A program made the position numbers and the translations under genes. A stretch of 64,000 nucleotides of DNA, taken from Arthrobacter sp. zg-Y1110 (GTDB lineage Bacteria > Actinomycetota > Actinomycetes > Actinomycetales > Micrococcaceae). Under the pieces are notes generated by a model. That model was not told where the DNA came from, did no database searches, and was given only the letters and a program-made list of their open reading frames with translations. Below, piece after piece: positions 10,475-18,154 of the stretch. The stretch is from NCBI RefSeq assembly GCF_025244865.1, contig NZ_CP104272.1, forward strand, positions 682,001 through 746,000. Reading direction: 5' to 3'. The stretch's first letter is position 1; each line of letters opens with the position of its first letter.

Positions 10475-11734
10475 ATGATTTCCCTTTCCACCACCGCAAC
10501 CTACGACGTCGTCGTTGTGGGTGGCGGCGCTGCCGGGGTGGCAGCAGCTGTCAGCGCTGCCCGTGCCGGAGCCAGCGTCTGCCTTATTGAGCAATACGGA
10601 TTCCTCGGGGGAGCGGCAACCAACAGCTCGGTCCTGGCCTACTGCGGCTTCTTTGACCAGACCAGGGAACAGGTGGTGCGCGGCATTGGGCAGGACTTCC
10701 TGGACGAGCTGGAACGCCAGGAACTCCTGCACTTCGAGACCTCGCCCGCCACGGGAAACACCATCGTGGTCCTCGATCTGGAAACCACTAAGTCGGTGCT
10801 GGACCAGCTGGTCCGCTCGGCCGGCGTCGACGTCCTGTTCCACAGCACCCTCGTAGCCGCGGATACCGACGCCGGCGGGATCAGCGCCGTGCAGGTGGTG
10901 CACCGCGGCGGCAACCTGCGTCTTTCCGGCACCGCGTTCGTGGACTGCAGCGGGGATGGCGCGCTGCTGCAGGCCGCCGGCGCCGAGTTCCAGCTTTCAC
11001 CGACCGAACGCCGCCAGGCCAGCACCCTGGTGATGCGGGTCGGCGGCGTCGGCGAAGACGCGGACCTGTCCACCGCGGCCATGGATGACGCCTTCGCCGC
11101 CTACGGCAAAACCACCGGGGAAATCCTCACCCGGAGCAACGGCACCTGCGTACGGATGCCCCGTTCACGCGAGCTGATGCTCCTGCTCGCGGACGAATAC
11201 GTGGACGTCCTGGACGTGCACGAAATCTCCCGCGCCGAACAGGACGGCCGAGTCAAGGCCCGGCATTACCTCGAGGCGCTGAAGGCGGGCATGCGCGGCT
11301 GGTCCGGCGCGTACCTGGCCTCCACCGGTCCGCAGATCGGCATCCGGGAAGCCCGCCGGATGCAGGGCCGCGAAAGCGTAACCGCCGACGACGTCCTGAC
11401 CGCCCGGCGTCGTCCGGCCGACGGGATTGCCCGGTGCGGCTGGCCGATGGAGGACCATGCGACCCCCGGCGCCACCACCTACAGCGGCATCAAGGACCGC
11501 AAGTGGTACGACATCCCTTACGGGGCCGTGACCAGCGCCAATATCGCCAACCTCTGGGGCGCAGGCCGGCTCACCAGCAGTGACAGCCGCTCGTTTGCCT
11601 CGCTGCGGGTGATGGGCACCTCGTTCGCCACCGGGCATGCGGCCGGCCTGGCCGCATCACTCCATAGTTCCACCGGCAGTGTGGACGTTTCCAAGCTGCG
11701 CGGACTGCTTCAAGACCAGGGGGCCCTGCTGTGA
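10475..11734 (+). CDS. FAD-dependent oxidoreductase (FAD_oxidored family)
   Basis: A 419-residue flavoprotein. The N-terminal Rossmann ADP-binding motif YDVVVVGGGAAGVAAAVSAA (about residues 10-29) leads into the FAD-stabilising IEQYGFLGGAATN motif typical of the PF12831 family. FVDCSGDGALLQAAGAEF near residue 160 is the second FAD contact, and a C-terminal GTSFATGHAAGLAAS closes the fold. ATG 10475 is taken over the TTG one codon earlier; AAGGAT lies 6 bases upstream. It is the first gene of a plus-strand operon and overlaps the SDR gene by 4 nt. The substrate is not identifiable; neighbours suggest oxidation of a compound imported by the ABC system downstream. Confidence 0.87.
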   Translation: MISLSTTATYDVVVVGGGAAGVAAAVSAARAGASVCLIEQYGFLGGAATNSSVLAYCGFFDQTREQVVRGIGQDFLDELERQELLHFETSPATGNTIVVLDLETTKSVLDQLVRSAGVDVLFHSTLVAADTDAGGISAVQVVHRGGNLRLSGTAFVDCSGDGALLQAAGAEFQLSPTERRQASTLVMRVGGVGEDADLSTAAMDDAFAAYGKTTGEILTRSNGTCVRMPRSRELMLLLADEYVDVLDVHEISRAEQDGRVKARHYLEALKAGMRGWSGAYLASTGPQIGIREARRMQGRESVTADDVLTARRRPADGIARCGWPMEDHATPGATTYSGIKDRKWYDIPYGAVTSANIANLWGAGRLTSSDSRSFASLRVMGTSFATGHAAGLAASLHSSTGSVDVSKLRGLLQDQGALL

Positions 11735-12579
11735 GTATCAACCATCCGGACACCAAACGGATCGCCGTCACCGGTGCCGCCGGCAGCCTGGCCCGGGACA
11801 TCATTCCCCGGCTGGCCGATGCGGGCTACTCCATGGTCTGCGTGGACCGGACACCGCCGGCTGAATCCTTCGGGCAGGACTGGGTGCTCACCGAGGTGGC
11901 CGACACCGGGACGCTCGTGGAGGCGTTCCGCGGATGCGGCGCCGTCATCCACCTGGCCGGGATTCCGCTGGAAGATGACTGGGACCGGATCCTGTCCGCG
12001 AATATCGACGGCACCCATTCCGTCCTGGAAGCCGCCCACATGGCCGGGGTGCCGCGGGTGATCCTCGCCAGCTCCATCCATGCCGCCGGGTTCACCCCGG
12101 TACCTCCGGCCGGGGACTTCATTCCTGACAACACTCCGGTGCGGCCGAACACTCTGTACGGAGTCTCGAAGGCGGCGGTGGAAGCGCTGGGCAGCTACTA
12201 CTCCGACCGTTTCGGCATGGACGTAATCTGCCTGCGCATCGCGTCCCGGATCGACCGGCCGCGGGACGTCCGGATGTTGAGCACCTGGCTCTCGCCCGAC
12301 GACGCCGCCCGTCTCTTTACGGCAGCCCTGACGGATTCAGTGAAAGGATTCCGGATTGTCTGGGGGGTTTCGGCCAACACCCGAAGCTATCTCTCGCCGG
12401 ACGCCGGGGCCGCCCTCGGCTACGTTCCTAAGGATGATGCAGAACGTTACGCCGGAGACCTGACCGGTCCGGCGGCACCGGCTTCGGCCGCAGAGTCCGA
12501 CTGGGACCGTCAGTTCATCGGCGGCGTCTTCTGCTCACCCCGTCCTCCCCGCCAGCCCAGCATGCATCCCTCCACATGA
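11731..12579 (+). CDS. NAD(P)-dependent epimerase/dehydratase (extended SDR)
   Basis: A 282-residue extended short-chain dehydrogenase. It has the nucleotide-binding motif VTGAAGSLARDI near residue 12, a catalytic Y-x-x-x-K (YGVSKAAVE, about residue 137) and a serine-containing strand ILASSIHAAG before it. The overall layout resembles uronate dehydrogenases and related NAD-dependent sugar-acid oxidoreductases, but this is only a resemblance. The GTG start overlaps the FAD-enzyme stop by 4 nt, so translation is coupled. The last 15 residues are Pro/Arg-rich and overlap the upstream region of the ABC ATPase gene. Confidence 0.85.
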   Translation: MSINHPDTKRIAVTGAAGSLARDIIPRLADAGYSMVCVDRTPPAESFGQDWVLTEVADTGTLVEAFRGCGAVIHLAGIPLEDDWDRILSANIDGTHSVLEAAHMAGVPRVILASSIHAAGFTPVPPAGDFIPDNTPVRPNTLYGVSKAAVEALGSYYSDRFGMDVICLRIASRIDRPRDVRMLSTWLSPDDAARLFTAALTDSVKGFRIVWGVSANTRSYLSPDAGAALGYVPKDDAERYAGDLTGPAAPASAAESDWDRQFIGGVFCSPRPPRQPSMHPST

Positions 12580-12593
12580 TGAGGAATTTCGAA

Positions 12594-13388
12594 ATGACAC
12601 AAGCTCCACCCGAGGTCCGTTACGCGTTCGAGGTCGACTCGGTCCATAAGGTCTTCACCGGATCGCAGAACGTTCACGCCCTTGATGACATCAACCTCAA
12701 GCTGAAAGAGGGCTCCTTTACCTGCATCGTCGGCCCGTCCGGCTGCGGGAAGTCCACTCTGCTCCGGATCCTGGGGGAACTGGAAACGGCTACCACCGGT
12801 ACGGTCACCCGGAACGTTTCCGCAGAGAAGGTGCCGGCGTCGGCCTTTGTCTTCCAGGAACACGGGGTATTCCCGTGGTTCAACGTCCTGCAGAACGTGG
12901 CCTTCGGCGAGCACATGGCCGGCGTCGGCAAGCGTGAACGACTCGAACACGCCCGGCACTGGATTGCGGAAGCCGGCCTCACCGGTTTCGAGGAAAGCTA
13001 TCCGCACCAGCTCTCGGGCGGGATGCGCCAGCGCATTGCCATTGCCCGGGCCTTTGCCACCGGATCACCGGCACTGCTCATGGACGAGCCGCTCGGAGCC
13101 CTGGACGCGCAGACCCGCATGCTGATGCAGGAACAGCTGGTCCGGCTGTGGGAACTGGAACGCAAGACCGTTGTCCTGGTGACGCACTCCATCGACGAGG
13201 CCCTCCTGCTCGGCGACCAGATCGTGATGATGTCCGCCCGCCCGGGCCGCGTCAAGGAGATCATCGACGTGCCCTTCGGACGTCCCCGCAGCATGGAAAT
13301 CGAGGGCACCAGCGAATTCGGCTCCATGAAGCAGGACATCTGGGATTCCCTCCGCGACGAGGTACAAGCATCTTTGAGGTTCTCCTAA
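12594..13388 (+). CDS. ABC transporter ATPase, nitrate/sulfonate/taurine type
   Basis: A 264-residue single-domain ABC ATPase of the SsuB/TauB class. Key motifs are Walker A VGPSGCGKSTLLRI (about residue 40), Q-loop FQEHGVFPW, signature LSGGMRQRIAIARAF and Walker B ALLMDEPLGALD. ATG 12594 is preferred over 12576 because GAGGA lies 8 bases before it. It runs directly into the permease gene (TAATG overlap, 1 nt). With the permease and the NMT1-like lipoprotein it forms a complete importer for a small organic anion, pyrimidine or similar ligand. The family does not fix the substrate. Confidence 0.92.
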   Translation: MTQAPPEVRYAFEVDSVHKVFTGSQNVHALDDINLKLKEGSFTCIVGPSGCGKSTLLRILGELETATTGTVTRNVSAEKVPASAFVFQEHGVFPWFNVLQNVAFGEHMAGVGKRERLEHARHWIAEAGLTGFEESYPHQLSGGMRQRIAIARAFATGSPALLMDEPLGALDAQTRMLMQEQLVRLWELERKTVVLVTHSIDEALLLGDQIVMMSARPGRVKEIIDVPFGRPRSMEIEGTSEFGSMKQDIWDSLRDEVQASLRFS

Positions 13389-14254
13389 TGACTAACACTG
13401 CAACTGCCCCCAAGACCACGGACTCCTCCGAGCTCGACAGTGCCATCCGCCGTGAGTACCGCCAGGTTGTCCGCCTGCGCTACCGCGACATCCTGCTGTC
13501 CACCCTGACCCCGGTGCTGCTCCTGGCTCTCTGGGAGGTGGCCGCCCGGAACGGTGCCCTGGACGCCAGGCTCTTCACCCCGCCGAGCCTCATCGCCGAG
13601 CAGGCATGGAAGATGACCCTGAGCGGCGAGCTGTGGCAGCACACCTCGGCCACCATGGGCCGACTGCTGCTGGGCTTCGTACTGGGGGCCGTCACCGGCA
13701 TCCTGGCCGGCCTGCTGATGGGAGTCTGGCGGCCGGTGCGCGCCGCGTTGGGGCCGACCTTCACTGCCCTATATGCCCTGCCGAAAATCGCCATTGTTCC
13801 GCTGCTGCTGCTGATCTTCGGGCTGACGGAGACACCCAAGGTGCTTTCCGTTGCCATTTCCGTGTTCTTCGTAATGCAGATCAACACCCTGGCCGGCATT
13901 GTCCAGATCGACAGCCGGGTCCTGGAAGCGGCCCGGGCGTACAAGGCCAGCGGGCTGAAGCTCTTCCGCTACGTACTGCTTCCCGGCGCAACTCCGGCGA
14001 TCATGACGGGCCTGCGCGTGGCCGCGGGAATGTCCGTTATCGTGATCACCGCCGTCGAGTTTGTCGCCTCCAATAACGGACTGGGCTATCTCATCTGGAA
14101 CTCCTGGCAGCTGTTCCAGCCCAGCAAAATGTACGTCGGCCTCATTGTGGTGTCCCTGGTGGGCGCAGCGGTGACGGCGCTCATCATCCTTCTTGAACGG
14201 GCTGCCCTGCCCTGGAAATACTCATCCGGATCAAAGAAGAAAGATCAAAAATGA
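13388..14254 (+). CDS. ABC transporter permease, SsuC/TauC type
   Basis: A 288-residue BPD_transp_1 permease with about six hydrophobic helices. The ATPase-coupling EAA loop is clear (EAARAYKASGLKLFRYVLLP, about residues 183-202). The start is ATG 13388, overlapping the ATPase stop by one base, with GAGG about 9 bases upstream; an in-frame extension to 13148 lies within the ATPase gene and is spurious. The C-terminus is basic (YSSGSKKKDQK) and its stop overlaps the binding-protein start by 4 nt. Confidence 0.92.
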   Translation: MTNTATAPKTTDSSELDSAIRREYRQVVRLRYRDILLSTLTPVLLLALWEVAARNGALDARLFTPPSLIAEQAWKMTLSGELWQHTSATMGRLLLGFVLGAVTGILAGLLMGVWRPVRAALGPTFTALYALPKIAIVPLLLLIFGLTETPKVLSVAISVFFVMQINTLAGIVQIDSRVLEAARAYKASGLKLFRYVLLPGATPAIMTGLRVAAGMSVIVITAVEFVASNNGLGYLIWNSWQLFQPSKMYVGLIVVSLVGAAVTALIILLERAALPWKYSSGSKKKDQK

Positions 14255-15267
14255 AAAAACACCTCAAGGTCCTGGCAGCAACGGTGCTGGCCGGACTTGC
14301 CCTCTCCGCCTGCGGCGCGGACTCGGGCTCCTCTTCCTCCGAAGAGGGGACAACGGAAACCGCAACGGTGAAGGTCGGTATTGTCCAGCTGCCGATTTTC
14401 GCGCCGATTTACGTTGCTGAAGCGAAGGGCTACTTCGACGAAGCGGGCCTCGACGTCCAGCTCGAAACCGTGAAGTCCGGCCAGGATGCGGTGCCGCTGG
14501 CGTCCAGCGGAAAGCTCGACGTCGTTGCCGCCGGCTTCTCCGCGGGAATGTTCAGTGCCATTGCAACCGGCCTGGACATCAAGGTAGTGGCGTCCATGGG
14601 CGTCAGCGACGGCGACACCGAGAAGAGCCCGACTGACCTGGTGGTTTCCAAAGCCAAAGTGGATTCCGGTGATATCACCAGCATCGCCGACCTGAAGGGC
14701 AAGAAGATCGGTGCTGCCGGCGGTGCGGGCGGCACGGGTGCCTTCCTGCTCAGCCTGGCCCTCGAAGAGGAAGGCCTGACCATCAATGACGTCGAGATTG
14801 TGAACCTCGGCAACCCGGACATGCCGACGGCGCTGGCCAACGGCAGCCTCGACGCCGGCTTGATCTCGGCTCCGTTCTCGACGCTGGCCATCGAAGACGG
14901 CACCGGCGTATCCATGGCTGTCCCGCCGGCCGGAACTTCCGGCACCGGCATGCTGTACGGCGGCCAGTTCGCCGACACCGAGAACGCACAGAAGTTCTTC
15001 GATGCTGTAGCCCGGGCTGCAAAGGACCTGCAGGGCGAGGACCGCTACTCGGACGAGAACCTGAAGATCATTGCCGACGCGACGGGACAGACGGTCGAGG
15101 AACTGAAATCCGTACCGCTCTACGCCTGGATGCCGAACCTGGAGCCGCTGCCTGAGCAGCTGGAGGGCATGGAAGCTGTCTGGATGGAATCCGGTGCCAT
15201 TGAGTACGAGGAAGCCATCAAGCAGGACACCTATATCGATTCATCCTTCTCCGAGAAGACGTCCTAA
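14251..15267 (+). CDS. ABC transporter substrate-binding lipoprotein (NMT1/SsuA-like)
   Basis: A 338-residue type-2 periplasmic-binding protein. The signal peptide MKKHLKVLAATVLAGLALSAC ends in a lipobox with lipidated C21, followed by a Ser-rich linker. The body has VGIVQLPIFAPIYVAEAKGY, typical of the NMT1/SsuA/TauA group where an AEAKGYF helix contacts the ligand, and GAAGGAGGTGAF as the second hinge. The start overlaps the permease stop by 4 nt (ATGA). It is the last gene of the LysR-flanked operon and is followed by a hairpin terminator at 15288. Confidence 0.92.
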   Translation: MKKHLKVLAATVLAGLALSACGADSGSSSSEEGTTETATVKVGIVQLPIFAPIYVAEAKGYFDEAGLDVQLETVKSGQDAVPLASSGKLDVVAAGFSAGMFSAIATGLDIKVVASMGVSDGDTEKSPTDLVVSKAKVDSGDITSIADLKGKKIGAAGGAGGTGAFLLSLALEEEGLTINDVEIVNLGNPDMPTALANGSLDAGLISAPFSTLAIEDGTGVSMAVPPAGTSGTGMLYGGQFADTENAQKFFDAVARAAKDLQGEDRYSDENLKIIADATGQTVEELKSVPLYAWMPNLEPLPEQLEGMEAVWMESGAIEYEEAIKQDTYIDSSFSEKTS

Positions 15268-15287
15268 CTACATCTGTTTGGCATTCG

Positions 15288-15319
15288 CAGCGGCATTCCG
15301 GGAAACCGGGGTGCCGCTG
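15288..15319 (+). terminator. Terminator of the FAD/SDR/ABC operon
   Basis: A 14-bp stem (15288-15301 with 15306-15319, including two G-T pairs) with loop GAAA is followed by TCTTGTCT. It lies 21 bp after the binding-protein stop. The T-tract is weak, as often in GC-rich actinobacteria. Confidence 0.7.
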
Positions 15320-15382
15320 TCTTGTCTGGGCGCCGCATAAACTGAGGGTGCCTATGTGGACAACCGAGAGAAGACCCTGAGC

Positions 15383-16546
15383 ATGATGACCACCCCCATT
15401 ACGCCCTCCCTTGTTCGCGGTGCGGCGGAACTGGAAACGACTCCCCGCGGTCTGCGTCCGCACCGGCTGCCGGCCTGGGTGCGCAACAGGTTCCCAGATC
15501 CGCAGCTGATGATGGCGGAAAGCCAGCCGTCCGGTGTCCGGCTGGTTTTCTCGACGACGGCGGAGGTTCTGGCCGTTGTGGTGCACCCGTCCCGGGTGGT
15601 TTACCGTGGCGCGGACCGGCCGCGGGGTTCTGTGGATTTGGTGGTCGACGGAAAGCTGCTCGAGAGCGACGAACTCACCGGCGGCGACTACGTCGAGGTG
15701 GATATGTCGACCGGGGCCGCGACTCCATGTGAGGGGCCGTCGCATACCAGCGTGTTCCGTCTGCCTGCGGGCTCCAAGGTGGTGGAGATTTGGCTGCCGC
15801 ACAATGAGGCGGTTGAGCTGGTCGAGATGCGCTCGGATGCTCCGGTCGCACCGTATTCCTCGGGCAAGCCCGTTTGGTTGCACCACGGCAGCTCCATCAG
15901 CCACGGTTCGAATGCCGCCACGCCAGCCCAGATCTGGCCTGTTGTGGCGGCACGGTTGGGCGGGGTGGAGCTGCACAATCTTGGACTGGGCGGGAGCGCC
16001 CTGGTGGACCCGTTCACGGCGCAGGTTATGCGCGATACTCCTGCCGATCTCATCAGCGTGAAGCTGGGCATCAACGTGGTGAATATGGATTCGATGCGGC
16101 TTCGTGCTTTTGTGCCTGCGGTGCACGGTTTCCTGGACACCATCCGGGAGGGGCATCCGGAGACGCCGCTGGTGCTTATTTCGCCGATCTTCTGCGGTAT
16201 CCACGAAGACACTCCGGGCCCGGGTGCTTTCGATCCGGCGTCGTTTGGTACTGATCAGGTTCGGTTTATCGCTACCGGTTCGCCGGAGGGGGTGGTTGCG
16301 GGCCAACTGACGCTGCGGGTGATCCGCGAGGCGTTGGAGTCACTCGTGGCGAGGCGGACGGACGATCCGAACCTTCATTTCCTGGACGGCCTGAGTCTTT
16401 ACGGGGCCGAGGACGCTGAGCTGCATCCGTTGCCTGACGCTCTGCATCCGGATACTGCTACGCACCGGATGATCGGGGAGCGGTTTGCGGAGTATGCGTT
16501 TGCCGCGGAGGGGCCGTTCAAGGGGTACATGAACTGGGGGCACTAG
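15383..16546 (+). CDS. SGNH/GDSL family hydrolase
   Basis: A 387-residue esterase-type protein with no signal peptide. An N-terminal beta-rich domain of about 160 residues precedes the SGNH domain. Block I is HHGSSISHG with the likely nucleophilic serine, block II has the glycine of LGLGGSALVDP, block III the asparagine of KLGINVVN, and block V the Asp-His pair in DALHPDT near the C-terminus. ATG 15383 is preferred (GAGAAG nine bases upstream) over a GTG at 15356. It is separated from the ABC operon by a terminator, so it is probably expressed alone. The natural ester is unknown. Its 3' end overlaps the convergent SIR2 gene by 29 nt. Confidence 0.85.
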   Translation: MMTTPITPSLVRGAAELETTPRGLRPHRLPAWVRNRFPDPQLMMAESQPSGVRLVFSTTAEVLAVVVHPSRVVYRGADRPRGSVDLVVDGKLLESDELTGGDYVEVDMSTGAATPCEGPSHTSVFRLPAGSKVVEIWLPHNEAVELVEMRSDAPVAPYSSGKPVWLHHGSSISHGSNAATPAQIWPVVAARLGGVELHNLGLGGSALVDPFTAQVMRDTPADLISVKLGINVVNMDSMRLRAFVPAVHGFLDTIREGHPETPLVLISPIFCGIHEDTPGPGAFDPASFGTDQVRFIATGSPEGVVAGQLTLRVIREALESLVARRTDDPNLHFLDGLSLYGAEDAELHPLPDALHPDTATHRMIGERFAEYAFAAEGPFKGYMNWGH

Positions 16547-18086
16547 CTCCCAGCTCCGCCAGCATCTCCTGCAGCCGGACGCCTCCGCTGCTTTGAGCTT
16601 CGTCGTCAGTGAGCCGCTTAGTGAGATCCAGCAGGGTTTCACGCAGGGACCGCTCGGATTCGGTCAAAGCTCCTTCGTAGCCCTCGGCCAACAGATACGA
16701 ATGGCTGTCCGTCGACAGGGCTACGAGAAGATCCAGGAAGATCTCGAGGGTCCGTCCTGCCGCGGTACCGGATTCCTCATTCATCGGCACCAGATTCAGC
16801 TGGGAAACCATCCGCCGGTCCAGGGGATCCGCGGACAGCATCAGCGCCGTCGCGGATCCGTCCTTGCCCCGGGGTTCCGGAGGAAGGGCACGCTTCACGT
16901 CGTGCAGGATCTCGTGGAAGTGGTCGTCGGCAAGGCCAAAGCCGACGAACAGGATGTGCTGCGTCATGAGGGTGGCTTTCACCAGGGCCGAGAGCGCGTT
17001 GCGTGATGCGTTGAAACCGAGATAATCGTCGCGGGTGAGGACGATCGAGTCAGGGTTCGTCACCGAACCATGGAGCTTCAGCAGCCAGTCATCGTTCTCC
17101 CCGCCGCCGTCAGGAATCACCGACCGGGGGACGCCGGCGTCGGCCGAAGCGAATTCAAAGAGCTCGTCGTAGTTCAGGGTGATCGCCTCCCTGCTGCCCA
17201 GACTGGCGAGGAGGGCCGGTGCCAAGCCGTAGCGTTTCAGCTCCACCAGGTCGGCGATGGCCTGATTGAAACTCCGACCGCCCGCGTCGGAGCGTTCCTC
17301 ATAGATAGAACGCAGAATGCCGGCTTGGTCCAGATGCCCGCGCTTTTTGAGCGACTCAGATTCATCGCCTGACAGCTGCGCAGCTGTCGCCAGACGGGCG
17401 AGGAGTTCGTCCCAGCTCGGGGCGCCAGCGCTCATGCTGACGCCCGCGCCCATAAAGGGAACGAGCTTGCCGTCCCGGGCATGCGCAGCTAGTCGTGCGG
17501 CGTGGTCCTGCAGCTCCCGATCGAGGGGTTTCCACCAGTCGGGCTGACGCTTCCGCAGCTCTTGGGCGAAGGCGAAGTCCTTATCGTTCGTGAGGATCAG
17601 AGCGACGTCGACGCCGGACTCGGCCGCGGCACGGCGTGCCTCCTGGAGAAGCCGCTGAATCACGTCGCCGCGCACCAGTCCTGCTCCGCCGCCGCTGGTG
17701 CCGAAAAGCGGCATGGCGAGCAGGGGAACTGGGCGGGACGGTTTGCCGCCCGCAGCCCGCTGTCGCCGTCCGACCTGCTCCGCAGCGACGCGAACGAATT
17801 CACGCAACGGCGGAACCAGATCCTCGACCGAGGAAATGCCGTAATACGGAACAGCAGTGAGGACCGGCATGGGCTCCCCGGCGGGCCAGGAGTCAAGAGG
17901 CTGCGCGAGCTTAGCCCCGCTGGAGAAGTCGACATCCCTGCTGCTGGCTAGCACTGCTTCCAGGCCTGGGAGTGCCTCCCGCCAGTACCCTGCAATGCTG
18001 TAGGTGCGATCGGTCGGAAGCAGCCATGCATCGCAAGCGAAGTTGGTCAGGCTGCCTCTGGTCACGAAGACGTGTGATTCCCCCAT
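16518..18086 (-). CDS. Macro-like / SIR2 fusion protein
   Basis: A 522-residue two-domain protein. Residues about 5-180 look like a Macro-type ADP-ribose-binding fold: RGSLTNFACDAWLLPTD at 10-26 parallels the Macro G-D-I-T...D-A-I-V-N-A-A-N block, and PLFGTSGGGAG at 126-136 is a glycine-rich loop. Residues about 205-420 are a SIR2-like NAD-consuming domain: MGAGVS (212-217), TLNYDELFE (303-311), KLHGS with the expected catalytic H339, and VGFGLADDHF (381-390). The SIR2 assignment is firm; the Macro-like assignment is inference from motif spacing. It follows the ADP-ribosylglycohydrolase gene by 68 bp on the same strand, so it is probably the third gene of that operon. SIR2 domains of this type commonly deplete NAD in anti-phage systems. 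Confidence 0.82.
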   Translation of the reverse strand: MGESHVFVTRGSLTNFACDAWLLPTDRTYSIAGYWREALPGLEAVLASSRDVDFSSGAKLAQPLDSWPAGEPMPVLTAVPYYGISSVEDLVPPLREFVRVAAEQVGRRQRAAGGKPSRPVPLLAMPLFGTSGGGAGLVRGDVIQRLLQEARRAAAESGVDVALILTNDKDFAFAQELRKRQPDWWKPLDRELQDHAARLAAHARDGKLVPFMGAGVSMSAGAPSWDELLARLATAAQLSGDESESLKKRGHLDQAGILRSIYEERSDAGGRSFNQAIADLVELKRYGLAPALLASLGSREAITLNYDELFEFASADAGVPRSVIPDGGGENDDWLLKLHGSVTNPDSIVLTRDDYLGFNASRNALSALVKATLMTQHILFVGFGLADDHFHEILHDVKRALPPEPRGKDGSATALMLSADPLDRRMVSQLNLVPMNEESGTAAGRTLEIFLDLLVALSTDSHSYLLAEGYEGALTESERSLRETLLDLTKRLTDDEAQSSGGVRLQEMLAELGASAPSSCTP

Positions 18087-18154
18087 AGGGAATTCCTACC
18101 ATGCCCGGCCCCCGGTCCACGTATTGGTGGGTTCAGGGGCCGGTTCGGCCCGAA

